From positions 8,276,506 through 8,340,505 of the forward strand of contig NW_020653750.1 of assembly GCF_003589595.1 (NCBI RefSeq): DNA of 64,000 bases, in the 5' to 3' direction. A program made the position numbers and the translations under genes. This document shows positions 11,774 through 22,544 of this stretch, piece after piece; within the stretch, counting starts at the first letter, position 1, and every line of letters starts with the position of its first letter. This DNA comes from Hyposmocoma kahamanoa. Taxonomy: Eukaryota > Arthropoda > Insecta > Lepidoptera > Cosmopterigidae. The notes under the pieces were generated by a model. It was given only the letters and a program-made list of their open reading frames with translations, did no database searches and had not been told where the DNA came from.

Positions 11774-11947
11774 ATTATAATATAAAAGTAACGGGACTTA
11801 CTCGCGTAGTATTTTAGTCGGAAGCGGTCCGACTAGTTTCGACCATAATCGATGGTCTTCTTCAGGGGTTGAGTGCAACGTTCGCGACCGCGTCACGCAT
11901 AGCACTGCGCGCTGCGGCTCTCTACGCGCGCGCCGATGACGCAGTCC
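11774..11947. repeat. Left inverted terminal repeat of the Penelope-like element
   Basis: Near-identical reverse complement of 13737-13908: shared TATAAAAGTAACGGGACTTA, GGAAGCGGTCCGACTAGTTT and CTACGCGCGCGCCGATGACG. It also codes the last residues of the element's nuclease frame on the minus strand. Confidence 0.85.
11829..11866 (-). ncRNA. Hammerhead-ribozyme-like motif, left terminal repeat
   Basis: On the minus strand: CTGAAGA (fits CUGANGA), one extra A, a 6-bp stem II (GACCAT/ATGGTC), GAA, a 2-bp stem III (AC-UA-GU) and C as the cleavage base (complement of 11831). Very short stem III variants are known from Penelope-like elements. Stem I is weak, with about 2 GC pairs, so activity is uncertain. 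Confidence 0.5.
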
Positions 11948-13815
11948 GCAGTGGGGAACTCGGGAGGCTGATACGTTGCGTCAGCGCGTCCTGGAACTCT
12001 TCTTCGCTACTGCTGTCCGTAGGATTGTTGTCGGGAACAGACCAGCACACAGAGCTCACCACGTCGTTACCACTAACATCTGCAGCTGCATACCGAGCGG
12101 CATGAAGACACGGCTTCCAGGTCGGTGGTAAGCTCCAGCCTCCGTCTCTATTAAAATTTGGTCGCCTACTTATTTCAATAGCCTCTCGGAATTTGCGGGG
12201 CACAATATACTTCTCCCGGGCTTAGCTTTATCAAACCTAATGTAGTGACCAGCACCGGAGCTCAAAAGAAAGTGATCTGCTACCGCATCCATTGACATCT
12301 TGATTCTTCATGGATCGGATATGCTCAGCTAGCCTAGTAGCCACGTTCCGTCTCGTTTCGCCGACGTAACACTTGCCGCAGTCACAGGGACGGGGATATA
12401 GACACGGGACCCCCAGGGGGTCTCTTTTCTTTGGAGAGCGAAGCAATTGTCGCAGCTGTGTGAGAGGACGGAATATTATCTTGATGCTGTACCTGCGGCG
12501 TAATAAGTTTCCAATCACATCCGTCACCCCCCTGACATAATGTAAGTACGCTACCGCTCTCTCTACCGATGCCGGTCGAGGCCTCGTTGATTCATTTGAC
12601 ACACGCCAACTCTGTTTCCAATTTAACCGTTTAACTAACCAACACATCCTTCACATGATTTAGCTCAGCATCTATGTAATCCGAGTCGCAAAGTTTCAGA
12701 GCTCTATTAATGAGCGTCTGCGGAACTGAGGCTAAATGTGCCGGGTGGTGAATCTGCTCTCAGGTATCTATCCGTGTGCGTTGGTTTCCGATACACCGCA
12801 TGAGACACGACCGTTATATTCACGTCTCACCAACACATCCAAGAAAGGAAGAACCCCGTTCTGCTCACATTCCACAGTGAAGGTGATCTTCGGGTGACCG
12901 CTGTTTAAGTGTGCTAATAGCGACTCTACTCCCTCTTTAGGCATAAAGGCAAATACGTCATCTACATAGCGCCACCAGTATCTCGGTTCGAATGGAATGT
13001 TCACCAGCGCAGTATACTCAAACCATTCCATAAATATGTTAGCCACCACCGGAGCTATCGGTGATCCCATTGCTGCGCCGCCGATTTGTAAAAAGTAATC
13101 ACCCCTCCACATAAAATAGCCCCTCGTCAAAGTGTACTGTATCAACTTCATATAACCGACAGGTAAATTAATACACTCTACTAAATCAGAAATAATCATA
13201 AGTACGTCCTCTATCGGTATATTTGTAAACAATGATACAACATCAAAACTCACCAATATCTCGTTGTCACTAACACGTACTCCTTCCAACAACTGTAGAA
13301 AATGTGTAGAATCTCTCACATAACTTGATGTTTTACCCGTGAAAGGAAGTAGTACGTCCGTCAGGAAACGAGCAGTCTTTTAAGTTGGCGAATCTATTTG
13401 ACTCACTATAGGACGAAGGGGCCATGCTGGTTTGTGGATTTTAGGCAACCCGTAGATCTTTGGTGGTGTGGGGTTCAGCGGATGTAGGATGTCGTATAAA
13501 AGGTCATCCGGCAGAGATTTTAGTGACCTATTCAGTCCATTGGTTACTCTGTTGGTAGGGTTATAGGTAACTTTTTTATAGTTACCACTGTCACACAACA
13601 AGTTATTCATCTTTTCTTCATAATCCCACGTGTCAACAATGACTGTGGCATTCATTACCTTTGTCCGCCGGCAGAATCAGTACAACAGAGTCCCTCCGTA
13701 GTGCATACAGAGAATTCAACTCAGACCTGGGTATCTGGACTACGTCATCGGCGCGCGCGTAGAGAGCCGCAGCGCGCAGTGCTAGACGTGACGCGGTCGT
13801 GAACGTTGCACTCAA
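11922..13815 (-). pseudogene. Penelope-type reverse transcriptase plus GIY-YIG endonuclease, decayed
   Basis: Frames in coding order. At 13815-13633 the N-terminus begins inside the terminal repeat and reaches SVVLILPADKGN. At 13655-12768 one frame, cut by a single stop at 13378-13380, holds NPTPPKIYGLPKIHKP, SFDVVSLFTNIPIEDVL, GAAMGSPIAPVVANIFMEWF and the catalytic YVDD (12968-12957). At 12647-12237 lies a GIY-YIG region with CDCGKCYVGETRRNVATRLA. At 12203-11922 is the C-terminal EAIEISRRPNFNRDGGW block. The enzyme would copy element RNA and nick the target. The GIY half of the nuclease motif is degenerate. Between 12767 and 12650 homologous residues continue only in shifted frames. Confidence 0.85.
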
Positions 13816-13908
13816 CCCCTGAAGAAGACCAGATTATGGTCGAAACTAGTCGGACCGCTTCCGACTAAAATACTGCGCGAGTAAGTCCCGTTACTTTTAT
13901 ATTATAAT
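13737..13908. repeat. Right inverted terminal repeat of the Penelope-like element
   Basis: Reverse-complement partner of 11774-11947. It differs from the partner by scattered substitutions and a small deletion in the hairpin loop at about 13832. Confidence 0.85.
13818..13854 (+). ncRNA. Hammerhead-ribozyme-like motif, right terminal repeat
   Basis: Plus strand: CTGAAGA (13819-13825), extra A, stem II GACCA/TGGTC with a 5-nt loop, GAA (13842-13844), AC-TA-GT and the predicted cleavage base C at 13851. The core is the same as in the left repeat. Its stem II lost one pair and part of the loop, but pairing is kept. Confidence 0.5.
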
Positions 13909-13921
13909 TGTCTGAAGCTAT
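13908..13921 (+). repeat. 14-bp direct repeat flanking the Penelope-like element (right)
   Basis: Second copy of TTGTCTGAAGCTAT, matching 11729-11742 exactly. Confidence 0.6.
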
Positions 13922-14771
13922 AGTGGAAACCTGTAATTGGCTTTATGTTTAATTTCCTGTTTTTATTAAATGTAAGAAGCTGTTGGTTTTGGTTGTTTTA
14001 TTCATATAAATAAATAAATTGATTTCGCGCATTCAGTCTGTCTGTTATCAGCCTTAAATGGACATCAAATAAGCCCAACTACACTGTAGCACGAACATGA
14101 ACGTGTGTGACACGACATACTTATTGCTCATCTCGCATTGTAACGCCATCTATCCCTTTGTATTCATATAATTGTTGTATTATAATAGATTATTGTATTA
14201 TTAAGCATGGTTGGAATAATTTTATTACTTATTTATATTTGAAACAGAAACATGGACGGGAGGTTTTATATGTCATTCACTAAAGTCTTACAAATAAGAA
14301 TATTGAATACTGAATGTTTAACATTTTACATAAACAGTATGATTACGATAATACTTCAAGAATAAAATTATTCACTGAATCTTTTTAAACAGTGTTACCT
14401 AAAGGGATTTAAGTAAATTAATATTTTAATACGTAAACAACCTACATATATAGAGGATATGGTTTCAGTTTTCAGTCATTCAATCTACAACAGAAATTTC
14501 CAAACGTTTTTCCCCAAGGAAACTCCATACAGAATAGACCGCATGCTAATTTTTTCCGTTTTGCGTAAACCCCCCGCCTTCAAATTCATCAATATTAAAT
14601 ATGATTTTGACAACTTACACAGTACCACCCACTTAGATAAATTTAACTGTATAGTGAGAAGCTTTATAAAGAAAACACATGTTAAGTCTTATACTTATAC
14701 ATTTATGTAACTCAATATATTTTTTTATGATACGACCTATGAAATAAATACGCTTCTAGCAGTTCATGTTC
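13922..14771. other. AT-rich stretch, one unrecognised ORF
   Basis: An ATG-started frame at 14459-14710 (83 residues) has no family I recognise. Nothing else is supported. Confidence 0.35.
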
Positions 14772-15050
14772 GTAGCAGTAGAGGTCCTTGTGAAAGAGTT
14801 TGTCCCGGGGAATACTGCCACCTTACCTATTTCTGCCTTAACGCGTTCCATTTTTGAAGGGTAAGGGTGCTGGTGAAATTACACGCACATGGGACTTGTC
14901 AACTTATGTTTCAGGGCGACAGGCGCAGTGACGGTGCCCCCCAGATCTTTGCCATTTAAAGCTCTGAGTGGCACAACAACAGCTGACAGGCGTGTCGCTT
15001 ATCACTGCGCGCACGACTTGTTCATCCCGGCACTTGGTATCATAAAAATA
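14772..15050 (+). repeat. RepA copy
   Basis: Near full-length copy: GTCCTTGTGAAAGAGTTTGT, CACCTTACCTATTTCTGCC, GGTGCTGGTGAAATTAC, GGGACTTGTCAACTTATG, GACAGGCGTGTCGCTTA, and the 3' end CACTTGGTATCATAAAAA. Directly downstream is a GATGGT microsatellite at 15153-15178. Confidence 0.75.
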
Positions 15051-15295
15051 ATTGTGGCCCAGAACTCAACCACGTCGATAATGTCACTAATAGCCGTCAT
15101 TAAATCCTGAAACATGCAGGTGTTAGGGCACACAGGGCGCGATGATGAAGGATGGTGATGGTGATGGTGATGGTGGGCGATCATTTGAATCGCACCGCAC
15201 AAACCATCCAAGATCCATCCGATGTTTGCTCTAGCGGGAGTAGATGACTTTTTAATTTTAATAATGCGAAAAAAGACGACGTCACTAACAGTAGT

Positions 15296-15378
15296 GCTGT
15301 TAGGACTATAGCGCAGTCTAGAAACTCCTAGTAGAGAGTTACTAGAGAGTCTCTAGACTGCACTCTAGTCCTAACAGC
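15296..15378. repeat. 83-bp palindrome (small foldback)
   Basis: Arms GCTGTTAGGACTA...GTCTAGA and their reverse complement pair over about 32 bp with three mismatches around an 18-nt centre. No similar copy is seen elsewhere in the window. Confidence 0.7.
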
Positions 15379-15379
15379 A

Positions 15380-16055
15380 TCCTAAAAACGTTTGCGACTA
15401 CGCTCAATGCGCCAATGCTTCGTCATTTCATCCAGGTTCTGGTGAGGTGATGGAGTAGTCGGCGCCTCGAGCTTAATAATGAGTGTTTTTATGTTTTCGA
15501 AGTTTGTCTCTGTATTTGCTAATAAATAGTCGTAAGCTAAAATTATCTATATTTACTAACAAGTGGGCCTTGGATGCCAAATAAATTATTTATTTATTAT
15601 TATTTATTTATTATAAATCCGTGTCCCCGGCCGACTGTGCCATTGCAGGGGAATACTGCCTCTCCGCTAAAAATTCTAAAGACGTCTTTTAGACAATAAG
15701 AGGTGAGAATCCGAAATAGGTAACCAAAATAATAATGTATTTCCAACTTAGCGAAATGCTAATCTCAGTAAAATATAATAAACTAATTACCTGTCAAAAG
15801 TTTTGCGCAAAGACATATTATCAACGCCACCACAAACACGGGAATTTCTCTACGTAATACATAACCGAATGGTTATTATTTTGTAATATATTATTTGCTA
15901 CATGCTTAATCTCTAAAATAAATAGGTAATACATAATTAATGATTAAATTTCACTACACTAGTAGGACATTACAGTAGACTATAATTATTATTCTCTGTA
16001 TATAATCTCATTTAGACATCACTCAAAGGCAAAAATAAAAAGACGTTACACTAAC
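15380..16055. other. AT-rich stretch with a small LINE-tail relic
   Basis: At 15612-15700, CCCCGGCCGACTGTGCCATTG and the following bases resemble the tail after the R4/Dong-like LINE (4505-4420, minus strand). Otherwise nothing is recognised. Confidence 0.35.
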
Positions 16056-16300
16056 GCATAGGTTCCCAAACCTTTTGGCTGCCATAAAACACAACATAAA
16101 AAAGTTTCAACGGCCACCGCAACAAAAAGTAATTGAAAACACGTACTTTTTATATTAACACAAAATACCACGAGGAAAAATTATATATACATATATGAAG
16201 TGTAGGTTATATAGATAATTCAGATTTTTTTTTTGCAAATACGGTAGCATGCCCATACCCACACATACCGCCACCCTAGGAATCTTCAGCGTGCACTTAG
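16056..16300 (+). repeat. Dispersed repeat D, possible hAT-like non-autonomous element
   Basis: Begins GGTTCCCAAACCTTTTGGCT, a hAT-type end pattern, and aligns by eye with 62990-63238 (AAAGTTTCAACGGCCACC / ..TTTCAACGCCCACC, TAATTGAAAA.ACGTA.TTTTT, CTTCAGCG..CACT). No target duplication was identified. Confidence 0.5.
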
Positions 16301-16303
16301 GGA

Positions 16304-16762
16304 GGCCGTTTCCTCATGCTCCTACTGGTAGGAGCACGAGGACTAATATGTCCTTACTTACGAGGTTTAAAACTATAATAACAGAAAACCTTTATACTAA
16401 AGATTATACAACTTCAGCGTAGGTACTTGGATGACAAAAATTCATGACAGTGATCCGTTTAACATTTTCAGGTTGTTTCTGTATACATTTAAATTACTAT
16501 ATTCATTTTAAAGAGCAACCCCTAGAGTTTCTTGATCATTCTTCTCAGGGAAATCTGTCTTACGAATGAGCGCAATGTGACGGTTTCAAGTGTAATTTTC
16601 TTCTTACCTATGAAATAAAGATATTTTAGATTTTTTTATTTTGATATTTTTTTATTCTAGTTCAATGTACTTATTAGATACGATGTCACTATAGGAGCAT
16701 AAGGACATGTTAGTCCTCGTACTCCTAGTAGGAGCACCCAGCAGGAGCACTGGGAAACGGCC
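16304..16762. mobile_element. Foldback/MITE-like element with ~55-bp inverted ends
   Basis: The left end GGCCGTTTCCTCATGCTCCT (16304-16357) and the right end (16701-16762, ending GGAAACGGCC) are inverted copies that include GAGGACTAA(T/C)ATGTCCTT. Each arm also has a local GCTCCTAC/GTAGGAGC hairpin. No coding capacity. Confidence 0.65.
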
Positions 16763-17243
16763 GGTAGGGACCTGGCAAACTTTGAACTAACGGATAACGT
16801 TTACGTATTTAAGTCGATTTTTTTCTCGACATGTTTAGAATCAGTTCCTAGTCCGTGGTCTCGCGGTAGTTTCCTATTTAAAAATAGTGTTTAATGCAAT
16901 CGTTTCATAAGGAGGGTTCTTAAACTCGAGTACCGTACATGACTATTCAAAATTTTGTGAAAATTAGCAACGCTACAAATGTAATTTTACTTGTCTTCAA
17001 TAAATACAGGCTTATAGATGAGAGTAAAGTGCTAAATACTAAGTTTTAAAGAGAATGAGGCTCTTAATCAGGCGTTTAAAATCAATCTTAAGGTTGATAT
17101 AATATGTTTAATAAAAATCAAACGACGACTGGACTTAATGTCTTTTACAATTGCGTGATTTTCAGCATTTTAAAGCAATGTTTGCAAAAACATCTATATC
17201 CCAAAACCTTAGAGTATTTGCGCGCTATATCCGCTTCGTATCA

Positions 17244-17428
17244 GGGGGTCTACTTTCGATCTCCGTCGGACATCCATCCGAAACAATTACTGTCAAATAA
17301 GTAATATTCGACAAAATTAAAAGACAAGTATCCAGTATGAAGCTTCATTCGCGTCACGCGTCTTTTCATTTGGTCAAGTATTGCTTATTTGGCAGTAATT
17401 GTTTCGGACGGAGATCGAGAGTAGACTT
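17244..17428. mobile_element. Foldback MITE, GGGGTCTACT family, copy 1
   Basis: Arms of about 75 bp: GTCTACTTTCGATCTCCGTC..GAAACAATTACTGTCAAATAAG and its reverse complement ending GATCGAGAGTAGAC. A second copy with the same ends is at 56870-57042. Confidence 0.75.
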
Positions 17429-17687
17429 CCAGTTCCGAATCCGAGAAATGACGGTCCGAAATGTTACAGGGATCATTTTATCTCTAGGTGTACAAGTGAT
17501 ATTCGTATTTTTTCGGATTTGAATAGGACTTAGTGCACAAGCGACATCCGGAGTGGGTACGAATTTTCCAGATTTGTATAGTCTCAGATTAGAAATGAAT
17601 ACGAATCGGATGCAGTGTGAAAACGCGCTTATCGTTCTTTATCTATTACCTACAGATATATTAAGGACAGGGCAGGATTAAGATTTT

Positions 17688-17885
17688 TTTTATGATACTG
17701 AGTGATGGTAAATGACACACCTGTCTATAACAGCTGCAGTGCCCCTCAGAGCTTTAAACCGCAAAGATCAGAGGGGCACTGCCGTGACCCTGAGACATAA
17801 AGCAGTAATGCTCACGGCTTGGCGGTAGAAATAGATAAGGTAGCAGTACTTCCCTGGACGAACTCTTTCACAAGGAGCTATAATA
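17688..17885 (-). repeat. RepA copy with internal deletion
   Basis: Minus-strand copy from the ATCATAAAAA-type end to CACAAGGAGCT. The stretch normally between GACATAAGTTGACAAGTC and GCAGTAATG is missing. Confidence 0.7.
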
Positions 17886-18162
17886 ATACTAAAGTAGGTA
17901 GGTAAAGTGTGTAATCAAATACATATATATGTAAATAAACTTAATTATAAACTTCTATGCAATTGTCTTTGATGATAATTTCGGCTGTATTGTGCTCAGC
18001 GGCGCTATTTCGCGGTTTAACGCGTCTTTATTAAGATGAACATGTGTGAAGTAGCCCAGAGGGTCATATTGAACATTTCATACCTGCTGTATTATTTAAT
18101 TACAAATTCATTTCGTAAAATGATCTTTACCATTATTATACTATACTATTGTTGTAATTATT

Positions 18163-18360
18163 AGTGGCCGAACGGTCACAATGCAGGACCGCTACGCAAT
18201 GGACCCGAGTTCCATTCCGGGCCGGGAGAAATATTCGTATGGTCTACATTTATTTCTCTCACGTGAGTTTGGGTGTAAGTTGTGGGTATCTATGTGCGTG
18301 TCCATGGCACCCGCGATACATGGTTTCCCTAGTGTGGGGCTATGAGTGTGTTCGTCTGAT
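18163..18360 (+). mobile_element. tRNA-derived SINE, family 1
   Basis: GTGGCCGAACGGTCACAATG head, CATTCCGGGCCGGGAGAAAT, GTATGGTCTACATTTATTTC, and an end at GGGGCTATGAGTGTGTTCG. The ATT tail is lost. Confidence 0.85.
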
Positions 18361-18473
18361 TATTACACAATTTTGTTGACATACGTAGTAGTAAATCGCT
18401 TTTTGGTAATGGAAAGACATTCTTTTTGTTTACGCATAGTATTATTTTTGAAAGTGACTTATTGTTATGACTA

Positions 18474-18895
18474 TAAGGCGAGACGCCGCGAGTCTAGATT
18501 TTAGGAGGTGAGGTGTGGGGAACCGCCTTTTGCGTCTCACAATCCGGACGGGGCAGATAGCGCGCGGCGAGTCTTTAAACTGATGGGAAATTTTTAAGGT
18601 TTGGAATAAATGTGAATTTAATAACTGTAGGGCTTCAGTTGAATATTAAAATTTAGCAGATTCTCTGCAAAATTTACGCTACAAAAATATCTCCTTATAA
18701 AAATTATGTGCAAAGTTAGATACTTTGGCCTGTTTTCTGCATTTTATATAATCAGGTGAAGCACATCCTATCGTGGATTAGTAGGTACATACTTTAGACA
18801 ATATCCTTAGGTGTATCGTATTTTTTGTAAGGACGTTATTTAATAGTAAATACATAAAACAGGTTTTCCCGCTTCTCCTACTGAGACTCGCCCTA
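18474..18895 (+). mobile_element. RepB copy, probable non-autonomous DNA element
   Basis: Shares about 400 bp with 27960-28490 and, inverted, with 39028-39375 (GGGCTTCAGTTGAA, TTTAGACAATATCCTTAGGT, AATAGTAAATAC). The ends AAGGCGAGAC and GAGACTCGCCCTA are imperfect inverted repeats, suggesting a DNA-element origin. Confidence 0.6.
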
Positions 18896-19197
18896 AGTTG
18901 AAATACTGCAAATGGCCGAACTTAAATACATTTCTTAATAATGTTATATAAATGATAATAATCTGCTGTTTCTGCGTTTCCTATGCTACGTGCTAGTTTC
19001 AATTGACATAGTGAAAATATAATATTTCAAATAAACCGCTTCATTAGGGTAATGGAAGCTTTTTGCTGCAAGACTGTGCAGAGGTACTTACCATTTCTGA
19101 GTAATACGTAAAGTGATTCCAAGGAAGTTTGTGAGTATAGAGAAGTTGCCACAAAGTATTGAAATAATTGTAAATAAAAACAAATTGAAGTTTTTTT

Positions 19198-19325
19198 TTT
19201 TATAATATCAAGTGACGGGACGAACAAGTCTAACCTACCGGTAAGCGACACGCCTATCCGTAGCAGTTGTAGTGCCACTCACAGATGACAAGATTCCAGA
19301 AATAAGGCCGCCGACACTGACCCAA
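19198..19325 (-). repeat. RepA fragment (3' part)
   Basis: ATCAAGTGACGGGACGAACA, GGTAAGCGACACGCCTATCC and GTAGTGCCACTCA match the 3' half of RepA in inverse orientation. Confidence 0.65.
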
Positions 19326-20520
19326 CCAGAAAGCTTTAGGTTTACAATAATTATAAAACAAAATTATTCATAGGTATTTATGGTGGGAGCATAACGTACA
19401 CAGCCAATGACAGGACAAGTGGCTACGCATTGGCAGTAATATGCCCCAACAGTAAAACTTAGTAAGAGACAATTTTTTTAAACCAATTTTTAACGGAATA
19501 CTACTCCCAGAGAAAGTACACTGCTTCTGTTTTTTCAATGTCTCTCGACAATTATCGGACACCCGAATGTACACGAAAATTAATTTCTAGGCCCATTAAT
19601 TATTAGATTCAAAATCTCTAATAATTTGAATTTTGACCAACGCACTCTAGTTGTTTTGATTTCCGTGTGAACTATATGGAGCTGTAAAACTATTTCCCTA
19701 TTTTTAATAAGATTTATTCCATGTCAGTAAGCAAGTTAACAAAAATATAAAGTAAATAAAGCGTACTTCTTTTATATAACTAAAAGTGAATATTTTTTTC
19801 CGGTTATTAATCATTTCAATTTAGTCCGTATCTGAACGCATATCCTCATCTCCCATAGCTATGTTAGTATATTCGCCATCGAACAGGTATTGGCTTCTTG
19901 TAAAAATACAAGTAATTGCTGTAAGTTATCTGTCGTGCCTGTGACTTTAGCGGCTATCCTCCCATTGTATAACAAATAAAAATGATAATAGCAACTCTAT
20001 ATACTTCCAAGTCGGATGAAAGCATCCAGTCCGTACCAAAAGCAAAGGGCAACTGAATAAAATCCGCCGACAGCCGAAACACGAAGTTTGCCGAGGGACA
20101 TTGAGAAAATAGAAGCACTGTACTCACCTAATGGCGGTGAGAGCCGGTTCAAAATTCTACAATTTATCAAAGGATTCGAAACTTTAAAAAGTTAGTTAAG
20201 TCACACCTAGTCTGCTTCGTGACCAGCCGAAAATCTTTCAAGTCACTTTATCCAATACAAAACAGCAAGTATTTGACACTTTCAAGGTTATAAAATAGAA
20301 AGCGCCAAACTAGTAATTGTTTGGCAATGTATTGGTAGTAGATTAAACTTTAACACACTGAAAATCTTAGCCGTTTTATTAATATAATTAGTCCAACAAA
20401 ATAAAATTTTATTTCAAATTTTCTAATGCAATAACTATATCTATCTAAAATACCTTGCAAATGCATACACTGTGTTTTAATTCTGGTTATTTCAGTCACT
20501 TTACTTATGTCAAATTTACC
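19326..20520. other. AT-rich intergenic stretch
   Basis: No gene, RNA gene or repeat is recognised apart from short chance frames. Confidence 0.4.
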
Positions 20521-20521
20521 C

Positions 20522-20675
20522 AATTTTCAGGTAAGTTTTTTGTACTCAATTTTGATGACTTAATATTCGAGTGTGGTGACCTGAAATATCCTTTTATATT
20601 TGACGAGGATATATTAGAGGAATTAAATAATAAAAATTGTCACCAAAATTGAGTACAAAAAACTTACTTGAAAAT
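20522..20675. repeat. Inverted repeat, 38-bp arms, ~75-nt spacer
   Basis: GTAAGTTTTTTGTACTCAAT (20531 on) pairs with ATTGAGTACAAAAAACTTAC (about 20649-20668); the arms extend to about 38 bp with two mismatches. The small frame at 20455-20652 is a by-product. Confidence 0.7.
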
Positions 20676-20805
20676 TACTGACGTACAGAAATATTTAAAT
20701 TTAATAATGTTATAAACTATATCGTATGTAAGCTATGATCATTTTGTTACATCAATACATTCGTTGATGGGTAGCCTACTGAATACTATTACCTTTTTAC
20801 ATTAA

Positions 20806-21196
20806 AGTATAAGGGCGAACTTGATTTGTGTTTTTGGGCTCTCCTATATAATTTTATCTAAAGCACTTACTAAGTTTTGTTATGTGTCAGCCGAGCATTG
20901 GGGGCTCCTTGTGAAAGAGTTCGTCCAGGGAAGTATTGCCTCCTTACCTATTTCTGCCGCCAAACAGTAATGTGACCATTACTGCGTTCCGGTTTTGAAG
21001 GGTAAGGTTGCTGGTGAAATTACAGGCACATGGGACTTGTCAACTTGTCTCAGGGTGACGGGCGCAGTGGCAGTGCCTCTCAGATCTTTGAGATTTAAAA
21101 CTCCAAGTGGCACTGCAACTGTTATGCACTGGCGTGTTGCTTACCATCAGGCGCACAACTTGTTCGTCTCATCACTTAGTATCATAAAAGAATAAA
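20806..21196 (+). repeat. RepA copy with 5' extension
   Basis: Full RepA from CTCCTTGTGAAAGAGTTCGT to GTATCATAAAAG. Its upstream flank (20806-20905, AAGGGCGAACTTGATTTGTG, TTTTTGGGCTCTCCTATA, GCACTTACTAAGTTTTGTTA) is repeated inverted at 29525-29625, so the family extends about 100 bp further 5' in these copies. Confidence 0.75.
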
Positions 21197-21254
21197 AAAG
21201 ACCCCTGTCTATCCGTCAATGTGCTGAGGATGCAGTTCTTTGTTATTATTATTA

Positions 21255-21590
21255 AAAGTTAAGTGTGCATTTGACTTCCATCTCACTTGATGGAAAGTGA
21301 CGATGAAGTCGACGATGGAGTAAGCACACCTAAATAACAGCTATTCATTCTCTACTTGAAAAGGCCCAAGTTATACCGTTCAGATAACAAGTCTGCAGGC
21401 AGGGAATTCCACTCCATAGCCGTTCGCCATATAAATGTGAAAGCGAAACGCATCGTGCGAATCCTTGGAATATCCACAACATAGGTTTGGAACCCCAGCC
21501 TACGTCTGTTTCCCCAGATGATCGAAAGGGGAAGGTGGAATTTAATAGTGCAATTTCCTCGCACACCCTCCTATACTGCGGTGTTCAAGG
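21255..21590 (-). pseudogene. Jockey/CR1-group LINE, ORF2 C-terminus and 3' tail
   Basis: The minus-strand frame 21564-21352 reads YVVDIPRIRTMRFAFTFIWR, then TAMEWNSLPADLLSERYNL and GLFK. This is the conserved C-terminal block (VVDIP..RT.RF..SF..RTA..WNSLP) of LINE reverse transcriptase proteins abundant in Lepidoptera. Downstream on that strand are CCATCGTCGACTTCATCGTC and CTTTCCATCAAGTGAGATGG, the tail also seen at 62650-62733. The 5' part is absent and the neighbouring frame is shifted. Confidence 0.8.
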
Positions 21591-21599
21591 CTCTGCAGC

Positions 21600-22540
21600 T
21601 TTACCCTTACTAATTCTGAGTCACTTATAAAGCCTCTTAGCACGTTCGTACTGAGACGCATGCGCTACGCTTTCGCATGATAACGTAGAAATCGTAAATA
21701 TGTTTCTCAGCATAAATGGACGACGACGCTACAGTAAGTTGGAAGTCGGAACAAAACCTTGAACGCATTGTTGTACTGGATGCTTAGTGCCGTATGTTCG
21801 CGGCGTAGGCAAACATTGTCCACGCAATTTCCAAAAGATATTTCTGCACAAAACCCTTTTACGATGTACAATAAAACAAGCCGTAATTTGTGTGAGCCGT
21901 AGACTCCGATATAAATCATGTTGTCGATATTTTATAGGTTTTAATTTTGGCGCTTTACGTCCTGATAACATCTGCGGGTATAATGGAGCGCGGCGCGGCC
22001 GTTTACGAGGTCCGTTTTATGAGTACGATGCGGCGCCTGTTGGTCGTACTGCCTCCCGAACTATATTTTCAACAGTAACGTTGGTTATCGCTTGCGCACA
22101 TGCATTTCACAGATATAATACAATAGTAGGTAATATACACAATTAAGGCATGGTGACTTCTTCATTTTCATACATACAAAATATTGTTATTAAATTGTTT
22201 TTCCCGTAATAATAAATACAGTTTGTAGTTAACAAAAATTAATATTTTTAAAATAGATCGATCGTGACTAGGCCACTTGTTAGGTATGTGACGCAGGAAG
22301 AGTAAATCATGTGACAAATATACTGCCCTCGGAATGACAAAGGGCACAACTGCTGTATAAAGTATGCATAGTTGTGCCTTTTTTCGTTACGAGAGCCGTA
22401 TAATGCATGAAACGAAATACTGTCGTAACTAAAAGATGGCGGAATTGAGAAAAAACGAACTGCGAGTTCAAAAAATTACTAAATGGAACCAATAAATTTA
22501 TATTCTATTCATAAATAAATATTATGTACTTAATTGTAAC
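21600..22540. other. Unassigned stretch, with a GC-rich part at 21950-22100
   Basis: No gene is supported. A frame at 21787-22146 lacks recognisable features. A hairpin (AAGGGCACAACT...AGTTGTGCCTTTTTT) sits at 22340-22384. The next 100 bp resembles 62340-62440 (CGAATACTGTCGTAACT, TGGAATTGAGAA). Confidence 0.35.
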
Positions 22541-22544
22541 TTTT

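Larger units (their letters stand above)
11743..13908 (-). mobile_element. Penelope-like element with inverted terminal repeats
   Basis: About 2.17 kb. Inverted terminal repeats of about 170 bp (11774-11947 and 13737-13908) enclose minus-strand coding sequence for a reverse transcriptase and then a GIY-YIG nuclease, the order that defines Penelope-like elements. A 30-bp extension lies outside the left repeat, and a 14-bp direct repeat flanks the whole. Both terminal repeats contain a hammerhead-ribozyme-like core. The coding region has one frameshift near 13650, one in-frame stop at 13378-13380 and further breaks between 12767 and 12200, so this copy cannot move by itself. Confidence 0.88.

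Noticed and set aside
15002..15211. Histidine-rich peptide
   Set aside because: Comes from a GATGGT microsatellite.
22340..22384. Rho-independent terminator (hairpin plus T run)
   Set aside because: The window is insect nuclear DNA; a bacterial-type terminator has no meaning here.
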